Assembly (NCBI GenBank): GCA_032629725.1
Contig: JAFEVB010000032.1
Span: 310,001-374,000, forward strand
Length of the DNA stretch: 64,000 bases
Direction of reading: 5' to 3'
Source: Gremmenia infestans
Lineage: Eukaryota > Ascomycota > Leotiomycetes > Helotiales > Hamatocanthoscyphaceae
Of the stretch, positions 32,699-44,270 are shown piece after piece. Within the stretch, counting starts at the first letter, position 1. Every line of letters starts with the position of its first letter. The notes under the pieces are model-generated. The model saw only the letters and a program-made list of their open reading frames with translations, searched no databases and was not told the origin of the DNA. The translations under genes were made by a program, and so were the position numbers.

Positions 32699-34719
32699 TA
32701 TGAGAGTGATACCTCGAAGCCGGTTTTTGAGAATAGATGCCAGGTCGAGATTTTTTGGGGGGGTTGTGCGGATGGGTTTCGTGATCGCAGCTTTAAAGAA
32801 AGGTTCAAGACGGTACGCGTGAATTTAGCTTGTCAGTCGCGCATTCACGTGACATTTCCTCATTTCTTGAAACCCCTTTTCAGATCATTGTTACCCGTAT
32901 CCTTGGCGGAATGGTTAGGCCTGGGACGAAGTAGTATAAATTGGGCATGGGTGTTTTCCAACCATTGATATCTTTGATCTATGAAGCTGAGGCGAAAGCT
33001 CTAGGAAGCTGTTGTGCTTTCGAGTCAGTCATTTCCACTTCTTTCGTCAATGGTAAGGGCATGTCAAGTTCCTCTAGATTTCTATATATGCTGCATGTTG
33101 TCTCTCTGATATTCTTTGTGCCTCAAAGCCCGCATTTGTTTTTATTTGTATTTTTTTGTACTGGGCACCACTCTGGTGAAAAGACCAAGCTGTAGCTTCT
33201 CGCCGGACCATCCCCACAGATGTTCAATTGTATCCAGGCCCCCCTTATCTCCTCCACCTCGTTGGAAGCATGCGAAGATAGTCTGTCTTTCAAACTGTCA
33301 CACCTGTTATCTACACAGTGTTCGGATTCGGGAATACTTCCAAAGCCGAAATGCTTTTGGAGCCACTTCCACATCACCCTCGGCCGGCCGATGCGATGTA
33401 CTGTAAGGCGGGTTAGGCACAAATAGTAAGCTGACACGGTACATCACCAAGATTATGATGTACCAAGTACAAGTGCAAGCCCCTGTGATGCAAAAAGTCG
33501 GCGACAAGGTAATAGAGATGAACCTCGTCGAGTTCCTGGCGGTCACGTCCAGCTGTCATACTCAACCCAGGAAAAAGCGAATTATTATTTCAAGTGATTC
33601 GATAATTACAAATATCCAGCCTGGTTAAAGCATTCTCCACCAATGCTGTCAGGCACAGCAAGTGTTTCCACTGATGGTTCTCAAATGGTCAGAGGCAGTT
33701 TCTGGCTTTTCCGTGTTTGAATGATAGCCAGTTCCCTGCCTCTGCTCGCTTCCTAACCTTTTCATAGACTACGGGGACTTTTGCAATAGGCAACCTTCGA
33801 TGCCAGGCTCGCTGTAGCTGTCTGTCTACCAGCACTGGAGTAATGAGCGGGATGGCAAGGACCTTTGCATGAATTGCAATTAATTGCTAGCAAACAGGTA
33901 GAGTACTTTAGGAAAAGCCGGGAATAATACATTGGGTGTTGGTCACTGGCGTGGAAAACCTCTTATGATGCGTTCATTATATGCTTAATCATCTCACGTT
34001 TTCTTTAGGGTGATGACTTTCTATTTTCAACATGTGTTACGAGTGTTGAAAGAATTGCTTTTTATATTAACATGGCACACACCGGTACTCTGCTTCTCCT
34101 AATGGACTCATTTCTGACACTTGCCTGCATAGTTTCGGGATATCTTCATCAAAGGGCATATTTGAATACCCTTTAACAAAAGATCAAGGTAGCGCCCTGC
34201 TTGTCATCCGTGATTGAATGCTAGATTTGGATGCCTAGGGGGTATAGCTTCTATCCGTTTACACCCCAAGTCTGTTTATATATAAGCAAGGGTAGGAAAG
34301 GGACTGCCAATTGTGTAAAATCCCACCCAAACCCTACACATCTTGGCAACTTTCCTGACGCCCACAGCATCTCGCGATGAGAATATGCCAGATGTCCATT
34401 AATAGCACGAAATCTCGGCGTTGCCCCTAATCGGCAGTCTGAGCTAAAACAACTTCACTGTTTATGAGAATGTAGAAGTACCAACATTCTGGATTTTCCA
34501 ATACACCCCAAACAGACACCCCCGATTCAGTTCCTCAATATCACTCTGACATACATATGACATCCCCAACACTGCTTGGCGCGCGAAGGGGAAATATGTA
34601 TGTCGAAGGGCGCTCATACTGAAATGGGATTTGAAGCAGGGAATATGATAGCCTCCTATCAAAACGGAAACGAGGGCAAAGAATTTATACACGGTAAAAA
34701 CATAATAATAACATCTAGT
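32699..34719. other. Intergenic, no gene seen
   Basis: About 2 kb between PNK1 (5' end) and the PPR gene (3' end). Stop-rich in all frames. No RNA gene or element recognised. Confidence 0.6.
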
Positions 34720-36561
34720 TTACACTCTTGAGCCTAGTAACCAATTATGCTTCTTTTCCGCCGCATCCGGGCCCTCCATAAGCGGCCTCAAACAGTCCAT
34801 CACAAACTCAAGCTCCATCTCATTTGGCTGCCATTTCGTCTTAATCTCTGCCCAGACAGCAGCCGTCCTGGCCTTTCCCGAACACTTCGCGAAAGCCTTG
34901 AGAATCCATGCGACCATCCACTGAGATATATACAAGTCTTCGATGTCGTTGTCTATGGCAAAGATGTAAGCTTGCCAGACGCTCTCAAGTCGTGTCTCGA
35001 CCCAGTGCGTGTATCGTATGCCGCCGTGAAGATAGAAGCCTTTAAAGAGGGAAAGGAACAGCGCCCCATGGATAGGGACTTTGAACCATTTCATCTCATC
35101 CATCAGTTTGACTGTTTTGTTGAGGTCGCCGACTTGGATAGTGAAGTAGTTGATTAGGATCCGGTACGTCTGGATATCTGGAGCTATTATAGACTTGTTC
35201 TGGAACTGGTCCCTTTTCGTCGGATCGAGTCTTGAGATCTTGGCCATATTTATGAGCACTCTAGCGATTCTACGCTTTGCGAGGAAATTGCGGGGTTGTA
35301 CTGGAGCATCTGGATCCCGGCTCATATGTATTCTCTTCATTCGTTCGTAGATATTTTCTGCAGCAGTGGCTTCGCCTGCCCCGACGAGAGCTGATATCAT
35401 AGCATTGAGCACAACGGTATCAACAATCTCATCAGATTCCACAAGGATTTTGTAGGCGGCTCGAGCACCATCCCCGTTTCTCATAAGCCCGTGATATTGG
35501 ATCAAGCTGACATGGTGAAATCGATCGAACTCGAAGCCGCGAGCTGCCATCTCCTTATAGATCATCCCAGCAAGTGTGGATTTGCCAGCTTTACAGGCAA
35601 CATCAAAGAGTATGTTGAAAGTAACGCCACTTGCTTTGACACCTGCTACATGTTCCATTTCTCTAAACATATGCAAAGCGGCCTCGACTTCAATATCCGT
35701 TGACCTGTTTACATAGCGAGCAGCAAACGAAATGGCGCTATTCCACTCCATGGTGGTCAATGGTATGGCTCCAGTTTTCATGTCATCTACTACAGAAAGA
35801 TATCGGAGCATAGAAGTCTCATCTTTTCGTTCCACAGTATATAAATGACGAAGAAATGTGTGTCGGAGCTTTGCAGGGAGATATGGAGCACGCGGTCTTG
35901 GAAGCGTTCTGTAGAGCTGGTACAGATCCTCTGCATCCAGACACAAGTCTTTCTGCTTTACTGCAGCCTCCAACTCAGCAAGTTTGATTTTTGTCTCGGC
36001 ATCCGCAGGCCAGGTATAATTGGGAGGCGGCCATTCATCCTCCGGCTTATCAGACACAGTGACATGCGGTCCGTCATTAGGCTGATAGAGATTTGGCATC
36101 TCTAACAGTGGCAACTGGTCCGTAAGTGACTCTCCATCATATTGGTCCACCAAATCCATGAGCTCTTCTTTCGTCAAGTTCGTTTCCTGCACGGAATATT
36201 CCCCCCCAGGCTTCGCATCCCGTGTAGATTTTGGCCGGCTAAAGGTAACATTGTGTACTTGTCTCCTTTTGATAGATATGTCTGGTCTCTGCGAGGGGAA
36301 GAACGTAGTCGGCTGAAGAATTTTGGGATTGTGCTTCTGACATTGGCCAGCACTGGCCAGGGACTCGATAAACCATGCCTCGAGTTGCGGAGCTGTGGCT
36401 GAAACCATCTGCAAGGGAGCTCGATTTCGATTTCGCCGTGAGTGAGGATGCAAGGCTGTAAACAAGTCGGCGGGATAGAGAAAAGAGAACACCTGGCGGG
36501 ATGCTACCTTCGAGACGATATTGCTGGCCGTCGAGGGGGTAGAGCTGCAAAAGAAGGACAT
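34720..36561 (-). CDS. Mitochondrial pentatricopeptide repeat (PPR) protein
   Basis: Single-exon 613-residue protein. The N-terminus is Ser/Arg/Ala-rich and lacks acidic residues for the first 30 positions, as in mitochondrial presequences. Helical-hairpin PPR units are visible in the middle, for example GVTFNILFDVACKAGKSTLA followed by GMIYKEMAARGFEFD, then VVLNAMISALVGAGEATAAE followed by NIYERMKRI, and later IQTYRILINYFTIQVGDLN followed by KTVKLMDEMKWFKVP. PPR proteins bind organellar RNA and control its processing, stability or translation. A relation to the Neurospora CYA-5/yeast Pet309 group is possible but not established here. The start at 36561 is the first ATG; MVSATAPQLEAWF further in is an alternative. 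It shares a divergent promoter with RSM25. Confidence 0.85.
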   Translation of the reverse strand: MSFFCSSTPSTASNIVSKVASRQVFSFLYPADLFTALHPHSRRNRNRAPLQMVSATAPQLEAWFIESLASAGQCQKHNPKILQPTTFFPSQRPDISIKRRQVHNVTFSRPKSTRDAKPGGEYSVQETNLTKEELMDLVDQYDGESLTDQLPLLEMPNLYQPNDGPHVTVSDKPEDEWPPPNYTWPADAETKIKLAELEAAVKQKDLCLDAEDLYQLYRTLPRPRAPYLPAKLRHTFLRHLYTVERKDETSMLRYLSVVDDMKTGAIPLTTMEWNSAISFAARYVNRSTDIEVEAALHMFREMEHVAGVKASGVTFNILFDVACKAGKSTLAGMIYKEMAARGFEFDRFHHVSLIQYHGLMRNGDGARAAYKILVESDEIVDTVVLNAMISALVGAGEATAAENIYERMKRIHMSRDPDAPVQPRNFLAKRRIARVLINMAKISRLDPTKRDQFQNKSIIAPDIQTYRILINYFTIQVGDLNKTVKLMDEMKWFKVPIHGALFLSLFKGFYLHGGIRYTHWVETRLESVWQAYIFAIDNDIEDLYISQWMVAWILKAFAKCSGKARTAAVWAEIKTKWQPNEMELEFVMDCLRPLMEGPDAAEKKHNWLLGSRV

Positions 36562-36910
36562 GAATTTGACATGTTGCCACTTTTCCTACAGACACATTAG
36601 AGCTGAAGATATATTGTCACTGTCCTTTGCCGCTATTTAGAGATGGACTGGTGTGATAGCGCGTCGTTCAGCGCGTTCACTATGTTTCGTGGGAATCTCG
36701 AAATTCTTCAAGTACCCTAAAAGACCTGAGGTACTAATTGACGCTAATGCTGACCCCTGTTGAAATTCAGATAGCAACTTGATGGCCTCGGAAAATCTAC
36801 AGCAAGTCAGCACATATATCTTTGCATACTTGTCAGTTATCCCCTCATGAAGTTTCATACCTTCAAGACTAATCTGAATCCACAGTATCGTCTTTGTCAC
36901 CAATTCAGCA
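36562..36910. promoter_or_regulatory. Bidirectional promoter region PPR gene / RSM25
   Basis: The two start codons lie 349 bp apart on opposite strands. The minus-strand ORF at 36637-36981 overlaps this region and the RSM25 start and is judged spurious. Confidence 0.5.
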
Positions 36911-37681
36911 ATGAGAGGCCGCAATCTAAAGCCCTCGAGGGTATACCAAACAGCCCTCCGACTTCTCGAATCCGAAAGCATAAATCAACCACCAGCATGG
37001 TTTAACACCATTGGGTCAATTCCTCCAGGAGAGATCCTGACACGAATGCAACCTGTCCAGCACCGAGAGACAAAGATCAATTCACGAATACGAAAGCCGA
37101 GCAAGATGTTCAAGCCACAACCGATAGAGTATGAGGAGGATCAATTACGGCAGGAGTTTTACAACGATCACCCGTGGGAGCTGGCAAGGCCGAGGATTGT
37201 GTTGGAGAATGATGGTAGGGATGGGCAGAGGTGTGATTGGAGTAGAATACAACAATTAGGAAGGCCGCTGAGCGGAGAGAGGTACGACCTCCATTATGGT
37301 CTGGGAGACGCCTGCTAATGGTACCATAGTGTTGTTCAAAGGCAGCTCTGGCTTATTCAGAACACGGGTCTCCCAAAAAGTGACGCTTACGATATTGCCC
37401 GTAAGGAATTCTATGCTCTGCGCCACGAGCAGGAAGTGGAGCGCCGAGTTGCTAAGGAAGAGGCGATGTGGACCGGGGCATACTTTGGCAAGAGCATGTT
37501 AGAGATTGGCATGCAGTTAGAAGACAAGGTCTATGAGGGATGGAGGTCATGGGCAGGGACAGAAATCGAGGTGGCGGACAGGAACCGAGACGCTGCGTAC
37601 AACATCGGTATTCCAGAAACCGATGAGGTTGAGGTCCCGGATGAGATGCAAGTTGAAGAGCTTGCTGCGGCTGCGGCTTAA
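36911..37681 (+). CDS. RSM25: Mitochondrial small ribosomal subunit protein mS23 (Rsm25)
   Basis: Predicted 240-residue mitoribosomal protein from exons 36911-37281 and 37330-37681 (48 nt intron). The N-terminus MRGRNLKPSRVYQTALRLL and the motif PPAWFNTIGSIPPGE are typical of the family, followed by RKPSKMFKPQPIEYEEDQLR, the highly conserved HPWELARPRIVLENDGRD, and, after the splice, SVVQRQLWL, AYDIARKEFYALRHEQEVE and GAYFGKSMLEIGMQLEDK. The end is acidic with an alanine run (EELAAAAA). Length matches other Pezizomycotina. It acts in the body of the mitochondrial 28-30S subunit. Confidence 0.94.
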
Positions 37682-37894
37682 GAGACCCTTAATTGCATGG
37701 GAAAGTAGGCTCAGTTGTACAATATGTAAATATGTCTTTATACAGGGGTTTGATCCTCACAACTGCATTAGACTTTCAGGACTAGTGAAAAACATCTTGA
37801 GATTCCTATACAGACATGGCTAGGTCTAGGTATCGTTTGAGGAATCTGTCACATCATGTATGCTTCATGTGAAGAAATCGAGGACGTAGCACAT

Positions 37895-38736
37895 CTAATC
37901 CACGAGAAATCCATGCCACTCAACCTGCTTCCACCTACTTCGCCCATTGATTGCTTTCGCCAGGATCTCCCACTGTACAATGAACTGATCGCACAATCCT
38001 AGATTTAACAGGACTTTGCCACTTAGACTCAAAGTCTTGATCCTGGCCCAACTTTCCACATAGACCGAGTTCATTGACCACGCCGGTGCTACACCAAGGA
38101 ACTTCAACACCAAAGAAGCCAAGATCACCATTACAGCTGTAGCGGGCCCATTCGTGATTATAATATCTGGATATTCCCCGGGCGATATCGTAGAATCTCT
38201 GGCCGTTTCTAACAAGGCCCTGAAGCAACCCATCAAGCACCAGGCTGAAGAGAATATGGTCGTGTAAAGAGGTTGATGAATCTTCCTGGCGCGGGGAACA
38301 ACTTTGATGTCCCAGAATCCTACTACAAGATCATTCTTGCCTTTGATAGTTGTTGTGGCCCCCCTTTCCGTACACTTTGACTGGACCTTCTTCTCGATCT
38401 CAAAGGCTTTGCTGGAAGAGAAATCATCCCCTGATGACACGATGTAGGTTCGATGCATGTACTTCCTTGGGTCTATGTCTCGCATAATTGACTGCATCTC
38501 CGCCGTATGGCCGCCTGAGCCAAGTACTACCACCATGTGGGCGGGTGTTGTTCTTGGATATTCGGGATGCGGGTGCTTGTGGCTGCCCCATGTTGCAGGA
38601 AGGATGTAGAATAGGCGTAGCTAGGTATCACTGTTAGTCAAGAGTCGAATGGCTATCTAGGAATGCTCACGAAAGCTGTAGTGACAGCAACGATGATTGC
38701 TGCGACGAGTAGACGTAAGGCTGAGATCTCCGCCAT
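37895..38736 (-). CDS. ALG14: ALG14, UDP-GlcNAc transferase membrane subunit
   Basis: Predicted 263-residue ER protein from exons 38736-38671 and 38620-37895 (50 nt intron). Alg14 anchors the catalytic subunit Alg13 at the cytosolic face of the ER; together they add the second GlcNAc to dolichol-PP-GlcNAc in N-glycan assembly. The first exon is a single N-terminal membrane anchor (LRLLVAAIIVAVTTAF). The second begins LRLFYILPATWG and carries the family signature VVVLGSGGHTAEM (GSGGHT at about 56-61), HRTYIVSSGDDFSS, PDIIITNGPATAV and the C-terminal FIVQWEILAKA. Length is usual for filamentous fungi. No ALG13 gene was recognised in the window. Confidence 0.94.
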
Positions 38737-39263
38737 CTTTGAGGACACGAGGCTGAAACACACGGCGGCGAATGTGAAGTCGGGTGGAAATGGACAGGAG
38801 GCTATTGATACTTTGTATGTAAGTACAGAAGGCAGAGGCGCAGATACATATTTAGTGCAGCTCTATACGGTATTGTGAAGAGTGCGACTTGTTTTGGGTG
38901 AATGTATGATTGTCTCGCGTACAGGAGGGCTTTTTGGCGATTGCCTCTTTTGATATTTAGAGAACAACAAAGTTTGAGCGAGTTTATTACCACTTCTGAC
39001 GTCGAGGAAATAGATAGCCCTTCCCCTTTAGATAGAAGCTCGAAATTCAAAAAATAACAGACTATATACTTCGTCGCGTCGCGTCTGAAGTGTTTTCTTT
39101 CTTCTCTTCTACATGTACAACGATACACACAAATTCACCACTCTAAGTGAATAAGTGATTCAACTTACAACTTCAAGAAACTTTTCAATACGCTACAGAC
39201 AAAGCACCTTTCAACATTGGATTCTGCCTGCTTCTAGCATTCGTGCAAGATCAACTTCCCAAG
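38737..39263. promoter_or_regulatory. Divergent promoter region ALG14 / IMA1
   Basis: 527 bp between the two start codons. No specific factor site recognised; short ORFs here are not supported. Confidence 0.4.
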
Positions 39264-41511
39264 ATGATTTCGTTCGCCGAGATCAACGCGTCTATCGCGT
39301 TCAATATCCTCTTGACCTTCCTCGTCCTTCTCATGCTCACGCCGATCATCTCCAACCGAATCCGCGGAATCGCCCCGCCTATCAAGGGTGGTGCCTGTGC
39401 ATCAACCACCTCTCTTGGTGGACGCATCGTGGCACGAATCACAGTCCACACTGATGAACCTCAATCATCTTTCTTGGGCCTCAACACCACCACCACCGCC
39501 GCTCCTCAACGTCATGGAGTCATGGCTTCTTTTCGCGGTAAAAAGAAGCTCCTTTGCTTCTACTGCAACAAGAGATCTGGAATCGTGTATGATGGCCTCA
39601 TCACTCAATGGGAATGCGCAAAATGCGATGCCATGAATTATCTTGACCAGGTATTTACATCCCGTATTCTACATGGCCCACGATGCTAACTTTTCCAAAC
39701 AGGATGGTGAAATTACCGATCCTCCAGTTGCTACGGATTGGGCAGCACCCTCAAACCGCTCATATGCCGTTCCTCAGCCTGACTATCAACCCTCTTCTCA
39801 AGGCCCTGACACAGCCATCTTTTGTTCAACCTGCCAAAAGAATCAACACTTGTACCGAGCATCGCTGCAACAGTTTGATGTTGAGTGCGACCCAAACCAC
39901 CCAAATTATAGGGCATCTGAGAAAGCGTACTACAAGTACAAGAGAGGTATCGAGAAACTATACCCTCAGGTCTGCGAAGACTGCGCGCCAAAGGCGCTGG
40001 AACGTATGAAAGTAGCCAAAAAGACTGCACAAGCAGATTGGCTTGGACGCAGGCTGCAAGACACTCGAACCAATAAATTCAAAACCAACATCAGATCTGT
40101 CTCGTTACTTGATCTGCTGAAGCTTGCCTGGTTCGCGGGAGTTCTTGGACAACTCCTTTGCAACGCTATTGCTTTGATCGCTGCTTCTCTACTCAATGCA
40201 GAAGCAAATCCCGACCTTAACATCCCACAATTCCTACTTACTCTACTTGGACCTCTTACGTCTCTGGCAGCCTCGAAAACATTGGCATGGCGAACACTAC
40301 AGCTCAGCTTGGTTTCATTCGTATGGAACCCCAAGATCAAGGAAGCAATTGCCGGAGGTGCAAGATTGCACACCCAAATCAAGGGATATCGGCATTGGTA
40401 CAAATTGCAACTCGTGATGATAGTGACTCGCTCACTCACCTACTATTTCATGGGAAAAGGAATTCTCACCGATCCGTTTGGACCTGCAGCCATTGGTGCT
40501 CATCTGGTTTCTTTCGTATTCAATGCTTTGGTAAGCCACCCTTTGCCCATCAGCATTTACTTTTCTAATCAGTCGCAGTTGGCCATCAAATCCCAGGGTA
40601 CATTCAAAGTCGATCACTCTCCTCTTTGGGCCACTGTTGAAACATTCAACATAGTTGGACCAGGATCTGGTTCCAACAGCCCGACTACTAAGGGTGGAAG
40701 CAGTATGGAAGATATCCTAAACGAAATATCCACAAAACCCATAACAGAATCTCGTCCATCACCCTCTACACCATGGTGGGACCATTCGCCTCCCGCAAAG
40801 ACATATGACAACCAACCTCTAAACCCAACACCTCTGCGAAACTGGAATCAAGTGCCTACTCATGGGACCCGGCCTCAGATGGACACGGTGCCTACCGCAT
40901 CAACTCGGTACCTCGCGACCGAAAATATAACAGATCGCGGACAACATCATGACGATAAGGACGTCATGGATTGGGCCCCAATCGTACCCCAAAAGCAACA
41001 TCGCGCCTTTAACACCCCTCGAGCCCTTCAGGGAAACAACAACACGCAATTATTCGGCCAAACACCGGTGACTGAGAAATCTCCAATCTTCTGGGCCAAG
41101 ATCCCTCCGGCACCTATCACGCCAGCTCATAGACTCCGAAACCCACCCAATCAACCAAAATTGCGCGTGTCCTCACCAGAAGTCAAGGAGAACTTCTTTA
41201 ATAATGTCACACGAAAAAATTCCAATCCAGACCTGACGGCGACCATTGGGGCCAGAAAGTCTCGTCAAGATATTGAATTTCAACAGCAACGATTCTTCGC
41301 ACCAACTATCCCATTTGAAGCAGCGGATTCTTTGGCCGATACATTCAAAGGCTTCTCACTTAGCAGCAGTGAGGAGACTCCTCGACAGAAGGCGGGCCGA
41401 CAAATCAGAATCGGCTCCCTCGTCACTCTACTTTTCGTTATTGTGCTTGTTTATACGGGAATGATATATGTAAAGGGAAACAGCATTTTGAGTAAGGGCT
41501 GGGCATTGTAA
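39264..41511 (+). CDS. IMA1: IMA1-like inner nuclear membrane protein
   Basis: Predicted 731-residue protein, homologous to fission yeast Ima1 and animal NET5/SAMP1 (TMEM201), which sit in the inner nuclear membrane. Exons are 39264-39650 and 39703-41511. An N-terminal hydrophobic segment (ILLTFLVLLMLTPIIS) precedes the Cys-rich Ima1 N-terminal domain: CFYCNKRSGIVYDG, WECAKCDAMNYLDQDG at the splice, IFCSTCQKNQHLYRASLQQF and VCEDCAPKALERMK. Several central hydrophobic stretches follow (LLKLAWFAGVLGQLLCNAIA, FLLTLLGPLTSLAAS, IGAHLVSFVFNAL). The C-terminal third is Ser/Pro/Thr-rich with a terminal membrane segment (LVTLLFVIVLVYTGMIYV). A 42 bp stretch near 40529-40570 has GT...AG ends and could be an in-frame mini-intron. 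The ATG at 39264 is preferred over the non-ATG extension. Confidence 0.88.
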
Positions 41512-42647
41512 TGGAGTATTTTTATGTGTAACGGCCGGGTATACCATGGAGTAAATGAGCGAGGTTGAGTTTTGTTATAGATATCAGGATACCACGATCA
41601 CCAGGATTGTAAAGTAACACACCATCACCAATAAGAACAGATTGTAAAATGTTCCGCCTTGGCTAAGTGATTAAAACACTCTCGACTGGATTCTGCGTGA
41701 AAGATACTGACTGGTTGTGAAAGTTCCCCTTTCAAGTCAATACTTCTGGATACCCAAGATTCTGCCCTGCTAATCCTCAATCACTTTCGAATGTCCACCT
41801 GGGGATTTTGAAGTTTTTGTATGCAAATCGATATGGTTACCCACATTGTAACCATCTTTCGTCATCTAGACAAACTCTACATCCAGGTAAAAGTTCTCAT
41901 TGTAAATAAAATATTCGACATAAGATGGTGTGACCAATTGAGGAAATATGAATCAAGACCTGTAGACCAGCTCTTCGGATTGAACGGATCACATCCCGGA
42001 AATCCCAACATTCTAGAATGTTTCTTAACAATCATGTCGTAAAAAGTATCCGTATTTTCGACGGACCTAAAAGGGATGCTCCTCAACGTCTTTACGAGGG
42101 TACCAATCAATAATCACACGGTGAAAGAATATCATAGCTTTAGAAGACCTGTTGCCTACGGAGTCCGTAAATAATTGGAGGTGCTTTGTCCGTAGAACAT
42201 GACAAGGACCAGGTTTATAGTATAACAACATTTGATTCGGCAAATCCTTCCTTTAGATTTTCGCCGCATGACCACCTGCAACCATACCATACATATCACA
42301 ACATTCACGTTTAATAACTTCCTGCTCCAGTCCCCCTTATGAAAACATTGTAATTACAGTAATTCACACGTACTTCTATGTGGGTGCTAGACGTCGATTC
42401 CACATCATACTGATGATGGCAGAATCCCTTAGCCCCGTGCCGGTTTTCTTGATTACACTACCTACAGGTGTACCGAGCCCCGTCTTGAAAGCTTGGGACC
42501 TACGACCTCTAGCCATCAAGCTACACAACCACCACCACGAAATGGAAATTCTTTAAACCCCAGCGCCTGTTGCTGAATGCTCTTGCTTCCTTTTCACAGA
42601 ACATCGACTCCCAACCCACCCCCACGGAACGCGGAGACATCTTCAAC
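41512..42647. other. Intergenic, no gene seen
   Basis: About 1.1 kb. A segment at about 41652-41760 vaguely resembles a tRNA with an A-box-like TGGCTAAGTG but lacks a proper B box. The last 100 bp are probably the 5' leader of the SIW14-like gene. Confidence 0.5.
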
Positions 42648-42698
42648 ATGCCTTCACAAACCCAGAACAATCAGCAGGCTTGTCGCCGCGTCCTTTAA
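42648..42698 (+). promoter_or_regulatory. Candidate uORF upstream of SIW14-like gene
   Basis: A 16-codon reading frame (MPSQTQNNQQACRRVL, then TAA) in good start context (TTCAACATGC), ending 127 bp before the chosen main ATG. It could regulate translation, or be the true first exon if an intron I could not define removes the stop. Confidence 0.4.
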
Positions 42699-42825
42699 CG
42701 ACCTTACGACCAAGTCTATCATTTGAATTCAGACCCCACCTGCTACCGAGGTCTGAGCTGTGTTGGCTCACGGTTCTGTGTGTACATTTACCATCAGATT
42801 GGAGAGAGGACTGAAAGGACATACA

Positions 42826-43882
42826 ATGACGGAGGGAAACTTGGTATCAAAGAGAACAACCAGAGCCTTTGTTGAGGATCACCACCACATTATCGAAGGC
42901 TGTAGCGCAGGCCCAATGATTCACGAGCAGCAACGTCGCTCTCGCAGCCTGGAGAAAGAGGGCAGCTGGTCTCCTGCGAGAAGCGTCAAGATGGAGACTC
43001 CGGTGGATATTGGAGCCGAGTTTGCTACCAATGGGATGGTTCCTTGCACGGTTGTAGATATTGGGAAAGAAGGTGTGCCACGCACCATTCGGATATATTT
43101 GGATTTCCATTCTGACATGCTTTACAGTTTCCAAAAAGCTCCAGGCACTGAAAGCCGAGAATGAAGACCAAAATGACGATGAGAAAACTCATTTCAATTT
43201 TGGAGAAGTAATGCCCGGTTGTATATACCGGAGCAGTTTCCCACATACTGAAGACTATCAATTCCTCCAAACTCTCGGCCTGAAGACTATTGTGTAAGTG
43301 GCCCTAGCCTATGACCTTCTCTCAGCTATTGATGTCTTTACAGAACCCTCGTTAATAAAGACACTCCTCCCGAGTTCAAAGCCTTCATGAAAGCAAACGA
43401 TATCTGCCACAAGGTCATTGAGCTGCCCGGAACGAAGAAAGTTGCCATTTCTGAGGCTATCATGCATTCAATCATGGATGTCGCACTCGACAAGCAAAAT
43501 TACCCCCTCCTTATTCATTGCAATCACGGCAAGGTACGTGTGATTCCTCAGGGCTTTTGTGGCACCTCTAACTCCAGCATAGCATCGCACTGGTTGCGCG
43601 GTTGCTGTCATCCGGCATGCCCATGGTGTTGCAGTCACTGAGATTGAGAAAGAGTACCGGAAGTTCGCTGGCGACAAACCCAGGGAATGTGATATCAAGT
43701 ACATCAACGAGTACCAAGTCTCAAGCTTGCACCACTTCTGCGTCGCTAAAGAAGAGAGGATTCAGCAACATCGCCGCCGCCGCAGAAGCTCCAAGATGGC
43801 TCGATATATTGTTATTTCCGGTATATCGGTATCCATTTGGTTAACTAGCCTCTACCTATTCCCTGCATACAAATCGTTGTAG
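42826..43882 (+). CDS. SIW14-like PFA-DSP phosphatase with C-terminal membrane segment
   Basis: Predicted 300 residues from exons 42826-43072, 43128-43293, 43344-43533 and 43583-43882. It belongs to the plant-and-fungi atypical dual-specificity phosphatases; yeast Siw14 is an inositol pyrophosphate phosphatase. The core contains VMPGCIYRSSFPHTEDYQFL, LGLKTIVTLVNKDTPPEF and the catalytic loop HCNHGKHRTGC (C197, R203), formed across the third splice. It continues VAVIRHAHGVAVTEIEKEY and DIKYINEYQ. After a basic run (QQHRRRRRSSKMARY) the last 25 residues are a hydrophobic segment (IVISGISVSIWLTSLYLFP), suggesting membrane anchoring. The N-terminal 80 residues are poorly conserved-looking and the start codon is uncertain. 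Confidence 0.82.
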
Positions 43883-44270
43883 AATGAGTAGAATAAATGG
43901 TACTGCGGCGTTTTTGGGATAGCGCATACCATAGCATGGAGTACAGGATTTTGCATGTCGGTAATGCAGTGCGCCAAAGGCCGACTGATTAAGGAGTTAT
44001 TGGGTGTAATACAGTACATTGCATACCACGCCATCTAAGCTGGATGCATGGGAAATCACTGTGGTGGTTCATAATACAGATCTGACGATCACCTCCACCC
44101 TTCAAGCTGTCTTCGTTCCGTTCGTGATCATAATGTATATCCAAAGCTTCACTCCCAGACCAAAACCTGTAGTGTATTCTTACATTATCCCACACTCAAA
44201 CCTAGTTCTTACAATGCACTTTAATTTATCACCCATGCCTCCATCATGCACACTCAACGTAACCACCACC
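43883..44270. other. Convergent intergenic region, no gene seen
   Basis: 388 bp between the 3' ends of the SIW14-like and AIM19-like genes. Nothing recognised. Confidence 0.6.

Noticed and set aside
36637..36981. 114-codon minus-strand ORF
   Set aside because: Overlaps the RSM25 start antisense and the shared promoter; no homology recognised.
41652..41760. tRNA-like segment with A-box-like TGGCTAAGTG
   Set aside because: No proper B box (TTTCAAGTC instead of GGTTCGANTC) and no convincing cloverleaf by eye; at most a decayed tRNA.
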